Origin: Marinobacter alexandrii
Lineage (GTDB): Bacteria > Bacteroidota > Bacteroidia > Cytophagales > Cyclobacteriaceae
DNA length: 64,000 bases
Direction of reading: 5' to 3'
Assembly (NCBI GenBank): GCA_039984955.1
Contig: JBDWTN010000003.1
Coordinates: forward strand, 1 to 64,000
Shown here: positions 36,651 to 46,849 of the stretch, in pieces
Numbering within the stretch: position 1 is the stretch's first letter
Layout: every line of letters starts with the position of its first letter
Translations under genes and position numbers: made by a program
The notes under the pieces: generated by a model
What the model was told of the DNA's origin: nothing
What the model saw: only the letters and a program-made list of their open reading frames with translations
The model's database searches: none

Positions 36651-37673
36651 ATGGCATCTGAATACGCTGAAATCTTACGAGATATAAAAAGTGGATCTTT
36701 TTCACCCGTTTACTTTCTTCAAGGGGAAGAAACATTCTTTATTGATAGTATTATCAATGAAATTGAGAGCTCAGCCTTAGATGAAAGCCAGCGAAGCTTT
36801 AACCAGATCATATTATACGGAAAAGATACAAGTCTGGTAGATGTGATCGGAGCATCAAAGAGATATCCGATGATGGGAGAAAGACAAGTGGTGATTGTCA
36901 AAGAAGCTCAGGAAATAAGGGATTGGACAAAAGAAGATGGACAGAACCTTGTAGTGAACTATCTGGAAAACCCCTTGACTAGCACAATTCTGGTATTTGG
37001 ATATAAGTACAAATCGGTTGATAAAAGAACCAAGTTTGGGAAGACCGTTGAGAAGAATTCTGTCTTCTTGAATGCGAAGAAGCTTTATGATAATCAAGTA
37101 CCTGATTGGATTAGAGGCTACTGTAAGACCAAAGGTGTGAGAATTCAGGATAGTGCCGTCATGATGTTGTCTGAGAATATCGGTAACAATCTTCAGAGGC
37201 TGGCTAACGAAATCGAAAAGTTGTTATTGAATGTTAAGGGGGATCAGGAAGTAGATTCAGCAATGGTTCAGAGATATGTAGGAATAAGTAAAGACTATAA
37301 CATCTTCGAACTCCAAAAAGCTTTAAGTGCAATGAATAAACTGAAAGCTCATAAGATTGCAGATTACTTTGGGTCTAATCCCAGCAACAACCCACTGGTT
37401 TTGACCATTTACAGTCTTTTCTCTTATTTCAGCAAGCTTTTATTAGTTCATCACTCAGATAACAAAAACGATAAAGCAATTGCATCGTTAATTGGAGTTA
37501 ATCCATTTTTTGTGAAAGAGTATTTACAAGCAGCAAGAAATTATCCACTTGGAAAAGTGGTTCAGAACATAAAACATTTGCATGAAGCAGACATGCAATC
37601 TAAAGGCATTGGGTTTGCCACAAAAAAAGAAGGTCCTGTTTTAACAGAATTGGTATATAAATTGATGAATTGA
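36651..37673 (+). CDS. holA: DNA polymerase III delta subunit
   Basis: 340 residues from the ATG at 36651; a TTG three codons earlier is the other option. The N-terminal region has the HolA-typical GSFSPVYFLQGEETFFIDSI, the middle has YPMMGERQVVIVKEAQE, and the C-terminal helical domain is the clamp-loader collar. It opens the sliding clamp within the clamp loader. It is first of a plus-strand run and overlaps the TPR gene reading frame near 37670. Confidence 0.92.
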   Translation: MASEYAEILRDIKSGSFSPVYFLQGEETFFIDSIINEIESSALDESQRSFNQIILYGKDTSLVDVIGASKRYPMMGERQVVIVKEAQEIRDWTKEDGQNLVVNYLENPLTSTILVFGYKYKSVDKRTKFGKTVEKNSVFLNAKKLYDNQVPDWIRGYCKTKGVRIQDSAVMMLSENIGNNLQRLANEIEKLLLNVKGDQEVDSAMVQRYVGISKDYNIFELQKALSAMNKLKAHKIADYFGSNPSNNPLVLTIYSLFSYFSKLLLVHHSDNKNDKAIASLIGVNPFFVKEYLQAARNYPLGKVVQNIKHLHEADMQSKGIGFATKKEGPVLTELVYKLMN

Positions 37674-37726
37674 CACAATTTAGTGTCAAATTTTCGTTGC
37701 ATTTGGTGGTCAAAAATTATTTAGTA

Positions 37727-40660
37727 TTGAGAAAATTTCTATTTCTACTGCTTGTGGGTCTTATACAGACTATATGGGCTCAAAATTCCATTGATAGTAA
37801 GCAATTTTCTGAGCTATCGGCATTTGAGGAATTTCAAGCTCGAAAGTATCAAAGCGTAATAAGTGAGTTTAATGATAACTCAGAGAAATCATCTGACGAA
37901 GAAATCTTATTGCTACTTAGTCAACTAAAGACTGGAAATGGTTCTACAAGATCAATCGAAAACTGGCTTGAAAAAAATCCAAAACACCCGATTAAGCCAT
38001 TAGCTTATTTTCATTTGGGAGAATACTATTTTTATCAAAAGGATACAAGTAACAGTAAAAAGAATCTTATCAAGGTAAATGGACAAGATCTTACTACGAG
38101 AGATCGTGCCTCATATGGATTTGTGTACGGAGTATTGCAGTTAGATGAGGCTAATTATAAAAACGCGAAAAACTTATTTCAGTTTGCACGAAAACATCAA
38201 TTTGAATCATTAGCACGGCTCAACTATTATGAAGCTTATGCAGACTACCATCTAGGCAATGAGGAAGCTGCCTTAAATGGGTTTGAAAAGTCTAAAGATT
38301 CCTATGAGTTTGGCTCCTCATCCAAGTTTTTTATAGCTAAGATTCTATTGGAAAAGGACCAAATAGATGAAGTCATAGCTCTTGCTCAATCAGAACTATC
38401 CGATGAACAATCCATTACGAACTCGGCACTTCATCAACTTGTAGGAGAAGCATACGCACAAAAGAAGGATGAAGCTAAAGCTGATGCCTACTTTGAGCGG
38501 GCCATTGAGCTTCATCCAAGCAAGCCTTCGGCAGCATTGTATTATCAAGCTGGTGTAGCCAAATTTAAAATAGGAAATGAAGATAAAGCAATAGAATTCC
38601 TCACAAATGCTGGACTACAAGGAGGTGAATACGCGCAGCTAAGTGCTTTTCAGCTTGGAAGACTATATCTGAAGAAAAAAGAACTTGAAAACTCGCTGGC
38701 AGCCTACATTGAAGCTTCAGCTTCAGAAAATGACATTATAAAAGAAGAGTCTTATTTCTATGCCGCTACTATTAATGCTGAACTTGGCCTCTTTACAGAA
38801 GCCATCAATTATGCTGATGATTACTTGAAACTTTTCAAGGAAGGACGCAGAGAGCAAATCCAAAACTTGATAGCACAATCCTATCTTCGAACATCTAATT
38901 TTGATTTAGCTATAGCACATCTTAATCAAGTAGGAATTTCGAACCAAACCCAGAAAGAAGTATATCAAAAAGTCACCTATCAAAAAGCAACGCTATCATT
39001 CAACGATGGTCAATTTGCAGAGGCCGATATGTGGTTCAAAGAAAGCCTAAGATTTACCCTTGATCAATCCTTAAAAGACCTATCAAACTACCATCTAGCC
39101 GAGATTGCCATGAAAGCCAATGGCTATGATAGAGCCATAAGTTATTACAATGCTCAATCTTCCAAAGATGCACTTACAAGATATGGATTAGGTTATGCCT
39201 ATTTCAATAAAAAGCAATACAAGGACGCCATTCCTCACTTTAAAAGTGCGAGCGTTTCCTCCACGGATCAAAATATTAAAACAGATGCAAAAGTAAGATT
39301 GGCAGACTGTCTCTATGCCACTAAGTCATACGATCAAGCCTTGAGTATATATTCACAATTATCAACTTCCAGTGGCTCTGCATATTTAGTTTTTCAAAAA
39401 GGAGTTACTCAAAAAAACTTGGGAAAAGATGAAGATGCCTTGCAATCTTTTAGGAAAATATTCACATCTAATAGATATGGTGCAGAAGCTCGATTCCAAG
39501 CAGGAATGATTCGGTTTGAGAATGCAGAATTTAAGGAAGCTGAATCTTATTTTAGTCAGGTAATTAAAGATCATGCCAGCTCGTCATTCGTACCTCAATC
39601 ACTTCTAAATAGAGGAATTTCGAGAAAAAATCTAGGCAATCTAGAGTCGGCTAAGAACGATTATGAAGCTATTCTTGATAAATATATCGATAATGAAATT
39701 GCTTTGAATGCTATTCTGGGAATGCAAGAATTACAGCAAGCTGGTCTCAAGATTAACAAACTAGACAAATACATTGAGCAGTATAGGCAAACAAACCCTA
39801 AAGATGGTAGCCTGGAGCTGGTTGAATTTGAAGCGGCCAAACGTCTATATTTTGATTTTGCCTATGATGATGCAAGTGTGGCATTTAAAAAGTATTTGGA
39901 AAATTATTCTGCAAGTCAAAATAGAAGGGAGGCTAAGTATTACTTGGCAGACTCATATTATCGAACAGATAAGTTAGAAGAAGCCAAACCTATTTTTGAT
40001 GAACTTAAATTCGTTAGAAATTCCTTTACAGGACGAGTGTTAACAAGGCTTGGAGACGTTAACAAAAGGCAGGAGTTGTTTGAAGAATCAATCGAAGTAT
40101 ACCAATTACTCATTGATTTGAATCTAACACCCAAGGATACTTACAATGCCAGACAAGGGTTAATGCAAGTGTTTTTTATTGCGGAACAGTATAGTCAAGC
40201 AGTTTCTATGGCTGATGAAATTATAAAAGCTGATTGGAAGCCTTTAAATGCCGAAAAAGAAGCTTTGATTTTAAAAGCTAGATCATGGTTTTTGTTGGAC
40301 AACATGCAATTAGCTAAATCTAACTATAAAGAATTGGCAGAGGGTAATGATGTTTATGCAGCGGAAGCAAATTATTATTTAGGACTTATGCTGTTTCAAG
40401 AATCTAAGTATAAAGAATCATTGGATTTACTATTTGACCTTAATTCCAACTTTGGAAACTATACAGATTGGGTAGATAAATCTTATTTGTTGATTGCAAA
40501 AAATTATGTTGAATCGGATGAATTATTTCAAGCAAAAGCTACTTTAAGATCAATTATTCAACATTCTGAAAATGAGGATATTAAAAACGAATCAAGAGCT
40601 ATTCTTGTGCAAATAGAACAAGATAACTCTACAGCAGATTCTTTGATAAGAAAAGACTAA
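37727..40660 (+). CDS. Large secreted TPR-repeat protein
   Basis: About 977 residues. No ATG exists near the start. A TTG at 37727 gives a good signal peptide (RKFLFLLLVGLIQTIWAQ), and a TTG at 37670 overlapping the holA stop adds 19 residues. Almost all of the rest is tetratricopeptide helices, more than 20 units by eye, such as AAYFYLGEYYF-like and YGLGYAYFNKKQYKDAIPHF. TPR proteins scaffold envelope complexes. The next gene overlaps by one base and encodes an outer-membrane barrel, so a partnership in the outer membrane is likely. Confidence 0.85.
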   Translation: MRKFLFLLLVGLIQTIWAQNSIDSKQFSELSAFEEFQARKYQSVISEFNDNSEKSSDEEILLLLSQLKTGNGSTRSIENWLEKNPKHPIKPLAYFHLGEYYFYQKDTSNSKKNLIKVNGQDLTTRDRASYGFVYGVLQLDEANYKNAKNLFQFARKHQFESLARLNYYEAYADYHLGNEEAALNGFEKSKDSYEFGSSSKFFIAKILLEKDQIDEVIALAQSELSDEQSITNSALHQLVGEAYAQKKDEAKADAYFERAIELHPSKPSAALYYQAGVAKFKIGNEDKAIEFLTNAGLQGGEYAQLSAFQLGRLYLKKKELENSLAAYIEASASENDIIKEESYFYAATINAELGLFTEAINYADDYLKLFKEGRREQIQNLIAQSYLRTSNFDLAIAHLNQVGISNQTQKEVYQKVTYQKATLSFNDGQFAEADMWFKESLRFTLDQSLKDLSNYHLAEIAMKANGYDRAISYYNAQSSKDALTRYGLGYAYFNKKQYKDAIPHFKSASVSSTDQNIKTDAKVRLADCLYATKSYDQALSIYSQLSTSSGSAYLVFQKGVTQKNLGKDEDALQSFRKIFTSNRYGAEARFQAGMIRFENAEFKEAESYFSQVIKDHASSSFVPQSLLNRGISRKNLGNLESAKNDYEAILDKYIDNEIALNAILGMQELQQAGLKINKLDKYIEQYRQTNPKDGSLELVEFEAAKRLYFDFAYDDASVAFKKYLENYSASQNRREAKYYLADSYYRTDKLEEAKPIFDELKFVRNSFTGRVLTRLGDVNKRQELFEESIEVYQLLIDLNLTPKDTYNARQGLMQVFFIAEQYSQAVSMADEIIKADWKPLNAEKEALILKARSWFLLDNMQLAKSNYKELAEGNDVYAAEANYYLGLMLFQESKYKESLDLLFDLNSNFGNYTDWVDKSYLLIAKNYVESDELFQAKATLRSIIQHSENEDIKNESRAILVQIEQDNSTADSLIRKD

Positions 40661-42315
40661 TGATGAGAGTATTCACTTCAATTTTAATAGTGCTGTGCGT
40701 TATCGCATCTCACGCACAAACTGATAGCACAAAGACTGGTGAGATCATTTCTGGTGAAGTAGTTATTGAAAAGAACAAAGAAATTCTTCTACCTAAAGCA
40801 GACAAAATTTTCCTGAGATCAGTTCCCAAATCATTTTTGAACCAACCATTGAATCTGACTTTTGACGTCAAAGAGCCTTCATTTGAGTGGCCAGATTATA
40901 AGTCTGATGTTCCTTTTCAATCCATCGAAGAGACCTATCCAAAAGCTCAATATCAAAATTATATCAAGGCTGGGTATGGAAATTTTAGTTCACCATTACT
41001 CGAGGTGGGTTTTTTTAAGATGTTTGGAGATTTTGATACCAAGGCTAGACTATTTTATGAAAGCTTCAAGTCTGGACCTGTGAACGGCGATAATAGCGGA
41101 AGTTCTGATGGAGGTATTCAATTGTCATCTACATACAAATCAAAAACCATTGCTATTACCCCTCTACTTTCGTTTCGCAGTAGAACCTATCGGTTTTATG
41201 GAAATTCAGATCGTGTAAATACAGGATTTGATTCAACACGATCACCTAAGGTTTTACTAAATAACCTGGCATTTTCTATAGGATTAAAAGGAGGAAATGA
41301 AGACATTAGTTACTCTATTAAACCACATTTCTCTTTCATAAATGAAGATGAATCCGACAGTCCTCTTTTTAATGAAGAATCTACAATAGGTGTTAATGGA
41401 ATGTTTAATTACGGAATCGATGATTCTTTTACTACCGGCTTTGATCTGGAAGGACTGAGTAGTTCATATGATGGTGGAATATCATATTCAAGGTCTTTAA
41501 TCAATGTAAATCCATGGGTGAAATACAAAAAGGATAATTTGTTGATTAAGGCAGGTTTTATTCTTTCTTCAGGTAAGGTAGCGGATGATTCTAAGACTGG
41601 TTTTTATCCAGATGTAAGAGTGGATTATGATCTTTCTGATAAATGGCTTATTTATGGAATTTTATCTGGAGGGCAGACATGGAATGGATTACAAGAATTA
41701 CTAAACGAAAACGAATTTCTGGATGACTCACTAGCGATCTCGCATGTTGAGTATACCTATAAATTCGGCGGAGGAATTAAAGGAAGTCCAATCAAAAACC
41801 TATTGTTTGATGCTAGCTTGATTAGTAGCTCAACCAAGGGACTTCCATTTTTTGTCCCATCAATTAATGATTCTTCAAGATACAATCTAGCTTACGATAC
41901 AGAGCCCGTTAATATTATATCGCTTAAATCGAGTGTTTCTTATATGCCAACAGCCACCAGTATGTACGGAGCTAGCCTGGAAATAAATGGCTATTCTGTA
42001 AAGACGTTGGACCGCCCTTGGAATAGGCCCACGTACATATTTAAAGCACATACAAGTCATAATATCAAGGAAAGAATTATCGTTTCAGCCTACCTAAGTA
42101 GCATGGGAGGCATTCGTTCTCCTGCCAATGTAAACTTTGGATATGTCAATCTATCTGCGTTTGTTGATGTGGGATTAGGAGCCAAATACCTAATAACTGA
42201 GCGTGCATCTGCATTCATTGACGTAAATAATTTGCTTAATAATGAATACGAACGATATTTGGGGTACCCGACCCGAGGACTCGCTTTTAAAATTGGTGGT
42301 CAGTACCGTTTCTGA
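40660..42315 (+). CDS. Outer-membrane beta-barrel protein resembling a TonB receptor barrel without plug
   Basis: 551 residues with a signal peptide ending ASHAQ. The rest alternates hydrophobic and polar residues, and the C-terminal strand GLAFKIGGQYRF ends in the aromatic residue required for outer-membrane insertion. The last third, including FIDVNNLLNNEYERYLGYP, resembles the barrel end of TonB-dependent receptors, but no plug domain or TonB box is present. Start ATG overlaps the TPR stop by one base. Confidence 0.8.
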   Translation: MMRVFTSILIVLCVIASHAQTDSTKTGEIISGEVVIEKNKEILLPKADKIFLRSVPKSFLNQPLNLTFDVKEPSFEWPDYKSDVPFQSIEETYPKAQYQNYIKAGYGNFSSPLLEVGFFKMFGDFDTKARLFYESFKSGPVNGDNSGSSDGGIQLSSTYKSKTIAITPLLSFRSRTYRFYGNSDRVNTGFDSTRSPKVLLNNLAFSIGLKGGNEDISYSIKPHFSFINEDESDSPLFNEESTIGVNGMFNYGIDDSFTTGFDLEGLSSSYDGGISYSRSLINVNPWVKYKKDNLLIKAGFILSSGKVADDSKTGFYPDVRVDYDLSDKWLIYGILSGGQTWNGLQELLNENEFLDDSLAISHVEYTYKFGGGIKGSPIKNLLFDASLISSSTKGLPFFVPSINDSSRYNLAYDTEPVNIISLKSSVSYMPTATSMYGASLEINGYSVKTLDRPWNRPTYIFKAHTSHNIKERIIVSAYLSSMGGIRSPANVNFGYVNLSAFVDVGLGAKYLITERASAFIDVNNLLNNEYERYLGYPTRGLAFKIGGQYRF

Positions 42316-42373
42316 TACTAATATTTCCTAGTTATTAATTTTATTTTATCTTGGTTCGGTCAAAATATATACT

Positions 42374-43672
42374 ATGGCTACAGACGACAACAAGGATAAG
42401 GATCAGCAAGATCAAGATGACTTCTTCGGTGATGATGAAGATTTCGGTTTACCGGAGTTAGATTACGAAGCATTAGATGATGACTCTGATGATGTAGAGG
42501 AAGCAACACCAACACCAACGGCAGAAGAGAAGCCTGCTACAGAAGAACCTGTGCAAGAAGAGAATGTGGTAGCAGAAGATGATTCCATATTTGAGAGCGA
42601 ATCAATGGATGATGATATCTCTATGGACGATGACTTTTCCATGGATGATGATATGTCTACAGATGATGATATTTCTATGGACGATGATATATCCATGGAT
42701 GACGATATCTCTATGGATGACGATATCTCTATGGATGACGACATCTCTATGGATGATGATTTTTCTATGGATGATGATATCTCCATGGATGATGAAGAAA
42801 TACCTGAACAAGTTTCAGATGAAGAAATAAAAGCATCACTTGATGAAGAAAACCTTTCAGAAGGAGATGCTCTTCCTGACGAAGAGGATCTTTCCGATGA
42901 TACCATGGAAGATTTCTACGAAGAAGAATCATTTGATGACTTTGAAGCTTCAGAAGCAGATGATGATGGAGAAGAGATACCCGATTCGGTATTTGATAGC
43001 GATGTACTAGATGAAGATGAATTTGCTCAGTTTGAAAAAGAACTGATGGAAACAGAAGAGAGTAATGTGTCTGATGTGCCTGCATACCAGTCTGATAGTG
43101 AAGAGCCTACCTCTCAAAGCAAAGGTAAATTTGCCAAAGTAGTAATCATAGGTATTTTGATTTTCGCAGCTCTAGGTGCTATTTTCTATGTTATGTCACC
43201 ATTGGGTGGAGGTGAGGATAAGTCTGTTGCTGAGAAGAAAGTTGAAAAGCCGGTTGCTAAGAAACCAGTAGAAAAGAAACCTGTAGCGAATGAAGATGAA
43301 GAGACAACTACCGAAGAGACAGAATCAACAACAAAACCTGAGAATAATCAACCTAAAACTACACCAGCACAAAAGCCTGCGGTACAGAAACCAGAACCTG
43401 TGGCTGCTAATCCTGGAACCATAAATGCACTTACTAATAGGACGGGTAATTACTTTATTGTAATTGGAAGTTTTGTTGATGAAGATATGGCGACTGATTA
43501 TGCTACTGAGCTATCAAACGTAGGAAGAAGCCCTTCGATAATTCCTCCATTTGGCAAGGCGATTACACATAGGGTAGCGATTAGAGGATATGGGTCTTTG
43601 ACAGAAGCACAAGGTGCAGTTGAGGGATTTAAAGGTGAGTTTGGTGATGATATTTGGATATTAAAATACTAA
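42374..43672 (+). CDS. SPOR-domain membrane protein with acidic repeat region
   Basis: 432 residues. The first 250 are strongly acidic, with eleven units of SMDDDI type at about residues 77-142, then one membrane helix (VVIIGILIFAALGAIFYVM) near 255-275. A Lys/Glu/Pro-rich periplasmic linker follows, ending in a SPOR domain with YFIVIGSFVDEDMATDYATE. SPOR domains bind denuded peptidoglycan at division sites, so this should be an envelope or division protein with a long cytoplasmic acidic arm. It is upstream of exbB/exbD/tonB. Confidence 0.88.
   Translation: MATDDNKDKDQQDQDDFFGDDEDFGLPELDYEALDDDSDDVEEATPTPTAEEKPATEEPVQEENVVAEDDSIFESESMDDDISMDDDFSMDDDMSTDDDISMDDDISMDDDISMDDDISMDDDISMDDDFSMDDDISMDDEEIPEQVSDEEIKASLDEENLSEGDALPDEEDLSDDTMEDFYEEESFDDFEASEADDDGEEIPDSVFDSDVLDEDEFAQFEKELMETEESNVSDVPAYQSDSEEPTSQSKGKFAKVVIIGILIFAALGAIFYVMSPLGGGEDKSVAEKKVEKPVAKKPVEKKPVANEDEETTTEETESTTKPENNQPKTTPAQKPAVQKPEPVAANPGTINALTNRTGNYFIVIGSFVDEDMATDYATELSNVGRSPSIIPPFGKAITHRVAIRGYGSLTEAQGAVEGFKGEFGDDIWILKY
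42602..42799 (+). repeat. Eleven 18-bp tandem repeats encoding SMDDDI
   Basis: Units of 18 bp such as TCTATGGATGACGATATC are repeated ten times with few changes, with a degenerate eleventh. Codons for the same residue vary (GAT/GAC), so most of the repeat is not freshly expanded. Complementary open frames on both strands are artefacts of this region. Confidence 0.92.
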
Positions 43673-43748
43673 AACACTAATCCTTTAGTTATTACGTTCA
43701 GTCTTTTTGGGTGGTGTTCCATCCTTTAACTCATGATAAAAAGAACAT

Positions 43749-44423
43749 ATGCTTATTAGTGTTATGCAAGATCCTATAGTAGAGGGTTTAGAATCAGAAG
43801 AATCAATTTCATTATTAGAACTCCTGACTAATGGAGGATATATGATGATTCCCATCCTGTTGCTTTGGATGGTAGCTATCTATATTTTCGTAGAAAGAAC
43901 AAGGACCTTAGGGGCTGCAGCAAAAACTCCCGAGTCCTTTAAGGATCAAATAAGATCATTGGTTATTTCAGGAGATATAGGTGGTGCTCAAGTACTTTGT
44001 GGCAAGACTGATACCCCTGTTGCTCGTATGATAGAAAAGGGAATTAGTAGGATTGGTAATCCACTGAAGAACATTGAAGTTAGTATCGAAAATGTAGGAA
44101 AGCTAGAAATCTATCGACTTGAAAAAAACTTGAATTTATTGGCTACTATCTCAGGAGCAGCGCCAATGATAGGATTCTTAGGTACCGTTACAGGAATGAT
44201 TCAAGCCTTTATTGCTATAGCACAAGAAGAAGGTGCTGTAAGCCCAAAATTATTGTCTTCGGGTATTTATGAAGCCATGATTACAACAGCAGCTGGTTTG
44301 TTTGTTGGCATACTTGCATACTTGGGTTACAATTACCTCGTTTCCAAAGTAGCGAAAGTGATACATACGATGGAGTTCAATGTGATTGATTTCATTGACC
44401 TGTTACAAGAACCAAAGAAATAA
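43749..44423 (+). CDS. exbB: MotA/TolQ/ExbB proton channel family protein
   Basis: 224 residues with three membrane helices; the large cytoplasmic loop lies between helices 1 and 2, and ATISGAAPMIGFLGTVTGMIQAF covers the family signature. It forms, with ExbD, a proton channel that energises the TonB protein. Two bases separate it from exbD. Confidence 0.93.
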   Translation: MLISVMQDPIVEGLESEESISLLELLTNGGYMMIPILLLWMVAIYIFVERTRTLGAAAKTPESFKDQIRSLVISGDIGGAQVLCGKTDTPVARMIEKGISRIGNPLKNIEVSIENVGKLEIYRLEKNLNLLATISGAAPMIGFLGTVTGMIQAFIAIAQEEGAVSPKLLSSGIYEAMITTAAGLFVGILAYLGYNYLVSKVAKVIHTMEFNVIDFIDLLQEPKK

Positions 44424-44425
44424 AC

Positions 44426-44815
44426 ATGGATTTGAAGTCAAAACATAAGGTGAGTGCAAGTTTTAGCATGTCATCAATGACGGATATCATATTCCTTCTA
44501 TTGATCTTTTTCATGTTGACAGCCTCATTTATTACTCCTTCAGGTTTACCGGTGAACCTGCCTTCTTCTAGATCCTCTGAGATAGTGATGCAGAAGGTTA
44601 GTGTTACCATTACCAAAAATTTAACCTACTTCGTGAATAACCAGCGAGTGAATCGTTCTTCGTTAGAATCCGTATTAAGGAGTAATTTGTCAGGGAAAGA
44701 AGGCATTGTCGTTTTGCATTGTGATGCAGCTGTTCCTGTAGAAAGGTTAGTGGAAGTAGCCGGTATTGCTACCGCGTTAAAAGCAAAAGTTTCCATTGCT
44801 ACAAAACCCGAATGA
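44426..44815 (+). CDS. exbD: ExbD/TolR-family protein
   Basis: 129 residues. The N-terminal helix contains the essential Asp in SMSSMTDIIFLLLIFFML, followed by a periplasmic domain. It pairs with ExbB, and its stop overlaps the TonB-like start by 4 bp. Confidence 0.93.
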   Translation: MDLKSKHKVSASFSMSSMTDIIFLLLIFFMLTASFITPSGLPVNLPSSRSSEIVMQKVSVTITKNLTYFVNNQRVNRSSLESVLRSNLSGKEGIVVLHCDAAVPVERLVEVAGIATALKAKVSIATKPE

Positions 44816-45612
44816 TGGAGGAACGTGAAAAGAAAGATGAGCGCAATAGACGAGTTGGCTGGCTTACTTCAGTAGGCATCCAACTGGTGTTACTTGTTCT
44901 CTTTTATTTTATAGTGGCCTGGAGAGAGCCATTCCCACCCATTCCTGAGTATGGCATTGAACTAGGTTTTACAACATCTGCGGGAGCTCCCGCCGCATCA
45001 TCTCCATCACCACAAGCTCCGGAAGTAGAAGACATAGAGGAAGAAGCTATCGAGGAAACTTCAGCTGAAACGGAAGAGGTCAGGGAAACTACAGATAACA
45101 GCGAAGCTCAAGAACCAGCTGTAGAATCACAAGTAGAAAGCCCTGTAAAAGTAGAAGAAGTTAAACCTCAAGAAACCAAACCAGCAGAGGAGCAACCAGA
45201 GGTTGATTCAAGAGCTGTAATGAAGCCCTCTGATAATGACTCAGAAGAGACAACTGAGAATACTTCAGATGGTGAAGAAGAGAATGAATTAGATGAAAGA
45301 GCTATCTACGGGAGCCAAGGAACAAATACTGGAGAATCTGAAGGAGCTAACCTCGCTCTCTCTGGATGGGTTTGGGATTTTAAGCCCAAACCTGATGATC
45401 AATCAGATCAGTCGGGAAAAATTGTTTACAAAATTGTAGTAGACCAAGATGGATATTTAGTCAAAATAGAAACCGTAACTTCTACCGTTTCACCTTCTGT
45501 GGAGCGTAAGTATCGACAAGCTGTGGAAAAGCTTACATTCAGCAAAACAGCCGACTATAAAACAGCCAATGTTTCTACTGGAACGATTACTTTCATCATA
45601 AAATCCAGATGA
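44812..45612 (+). CDS. TonB-like energy transducer
   Basis: 266 residues. An N-terminal helix at about 17-37 anchors it, followed by a long Glu/Pro/Ala-rich periplasmic spacer (55-190). The C-terminal domain from about 180 has SGWVWDF and VVDQDGYLVKIETVTS, consistent with a TonB C-terminal fold that contacts receptors. The gene directly follows exbB and exbD, and its stop overlaps folC. Confidence 0.85.
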   Translation: MMEEREKKDERNRRVGWLTSVGIQLVLLVLFYFIVAWREPFPPIPEYGIELGFTTSAGAPAASSPSPQAPEVEDIEEEAIEETSAETEEVRETTDNSEAQEPAVESQVESPVKVEEVKPQETKPAEEQPEVDSRAVMKPSDNDSEETTENTSDGEEENELDERAIYGSQGTNTGESEGANLALSGWVWDFKPKPDDQSDQSGKIVYKIVVDQDGYLVKIETVTSTVSPSVERKYRQAVEKLTFSKTADYKTANVSTGTITFIIKSR

Positions 45613-46826
45613 CATACGAAGAAACGCTCGAGTACCTTTTTACTCGACTTCCAATGTATCAGCGTGATGGAAAAAAAGCTTATAAGAAAGATCTGACGAA
45701 TACGATTAAGCTTCTTGATGTTCTTGATAACCCTCATTTAAGTTTTAAGAGTGTCCATATTGCAGGTACAAATGGCAAAGGAACTTCGGCTCATGGAATA
45801 GCAGCTATTATGCAAACAGCAGGCTATAAAACAGGGCTTTACACCTCGCCACATTTAAAGAACTTCACTGAAAGAATTAAAATTGATGGAAGTGAAGTTC
45901 CTCAAAACTTCGTAGTTGATTTTGTTGAACGAATAAAACCAGCGGTTGCAGAAATAGAACCTTCTTTTTTTGAGATAACAGTAGCAATGGCGTTTGACTA
46001 TTTCAAATACAGTAGTGTTGATATCGCGATCATTGAGACAGGTCTTGGAGGAAGGTTGGATAGTACCAATGTGATAACACCAGAAGTAAGTTTGATAACC
46101 AATATTGGATATGACCACATGGATATGCTTGGTAATACATTGGAGGAAATTGCTCGTGAGAAAGCAGGTATTATCAAACCAAATGTACCTGTAATTATAG
46201 GGGAAAAGACATCTGAGACTCAGTCAGTTTTTGAAGAGTTTGCTGAAGTGCGACACACAAATTTGGTTTATGCTGATTCTGCAAATTGGAGAGCTCAATC
46301 GTTAGTCCCAGACTACTTAGTAAAGAATGTTCCAGGTATTGAGGCAGTCATTGATGAACTGAAGAATCGAGGTTGGAAGATTTCTCAAACTGATATAAAT
46401 GAAGGATTGAATAACCTTAATTCCTTGACAGGTCTAAAAGGTAGGTTTCAGATTCTAAGTCAAGAACCATTGGTTATTGCAGACGTAAGTCATAATGCGG
46501 AAGGATTGAGTATCCTACTGCAGCAAGTAAAGTCTCTTTGTAAAGGCGCATTACACCTGATCATCGGAACTGTGAAGGATAAGGATCTATCTTCTATTTT
46601 TCATATTTTCCCCAAAGACTCTAAGAAATATTGGACGCAATCTTCAGTTCCGAGAGCGCTCCCGGTCGAAGAATTAGCGATTCAAGGAATAATGAATGGT
46701 ATAGAAGGGGAGTGCTTTAAAAATGTAAACGAAGCGATAACAAGTGCAAAAGAAAAGGCGCACCCTGATGATATTATCTTAATCACTGGGAGTACTTTCG
46801 TTGTTGCTGAGGTTGAATCAATCTGA
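45609..46826 (+). CDS. folC: Bifunctional folylpolyglutamate / dihydrofolate synthase
   Basis: 405 residues of the Mur-ligase superfamily. The P-loop is HIAGTNGKGTSAHGI, ATP and Mg contacts lie at LGGRLDSTNVI and TNIGYDHMDMLG, and the C-terminal domain has VADVSHNAEG. It adds glutamate to folates. Start overlaps the TonB-like stop by 4 bp, so it is co-transcribed with the ExbBD cluster. Confidence 0.96.
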   Translation: MTYEETLEYLFTRLPMYQRDGKKAYKKDLTNTIKLLDVLDNPHLSFKSVHIAGTNGKGTSAHGIAAIMQTAGYKTGLYTSPHLKNFTERIKIDGSEVPQNFVVDFVERIKPAVAEIEPSFFEITVAMAFDYFKYSSVDIAIIETGLGGRLDSTNVITPEVSLITNIGYDHMDMLGNTLEEIAREKAGIIKPNVPVIIGEKTSETQSVFEEFAEVRHTNLVYADSANWRAQSLVPDYLVKNVPGIEAVIDELKNRGWKISQTDINEGLNNLNSLTGLKGRFQILSQEPLVIADVSHNAEGLSILLQQVKSLCKGALHLIIGTVKDKDLSSIFHIFPKDSKKYWTQSSVPRALPVEELAIQGIMNGIEGECFKNVNEAITSAKEKAHPDDIILITGSTFVVAEVESI

Positions 46827-46849
46827 TGTTAGATCATTTTTTCGAAGGT

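Noticed and set aside
42602-42799. Possible CRISPR array
   Set aside because: The 18-bp repeats are contiguous with no spacers and lie in a coding frame.
42463-43085. Several long open frames on both strands over the acidic repeat
   Set aside because: The 18-bp repeat keeps all frames free of stops; only the SPOR protein frame has domains on both sides.
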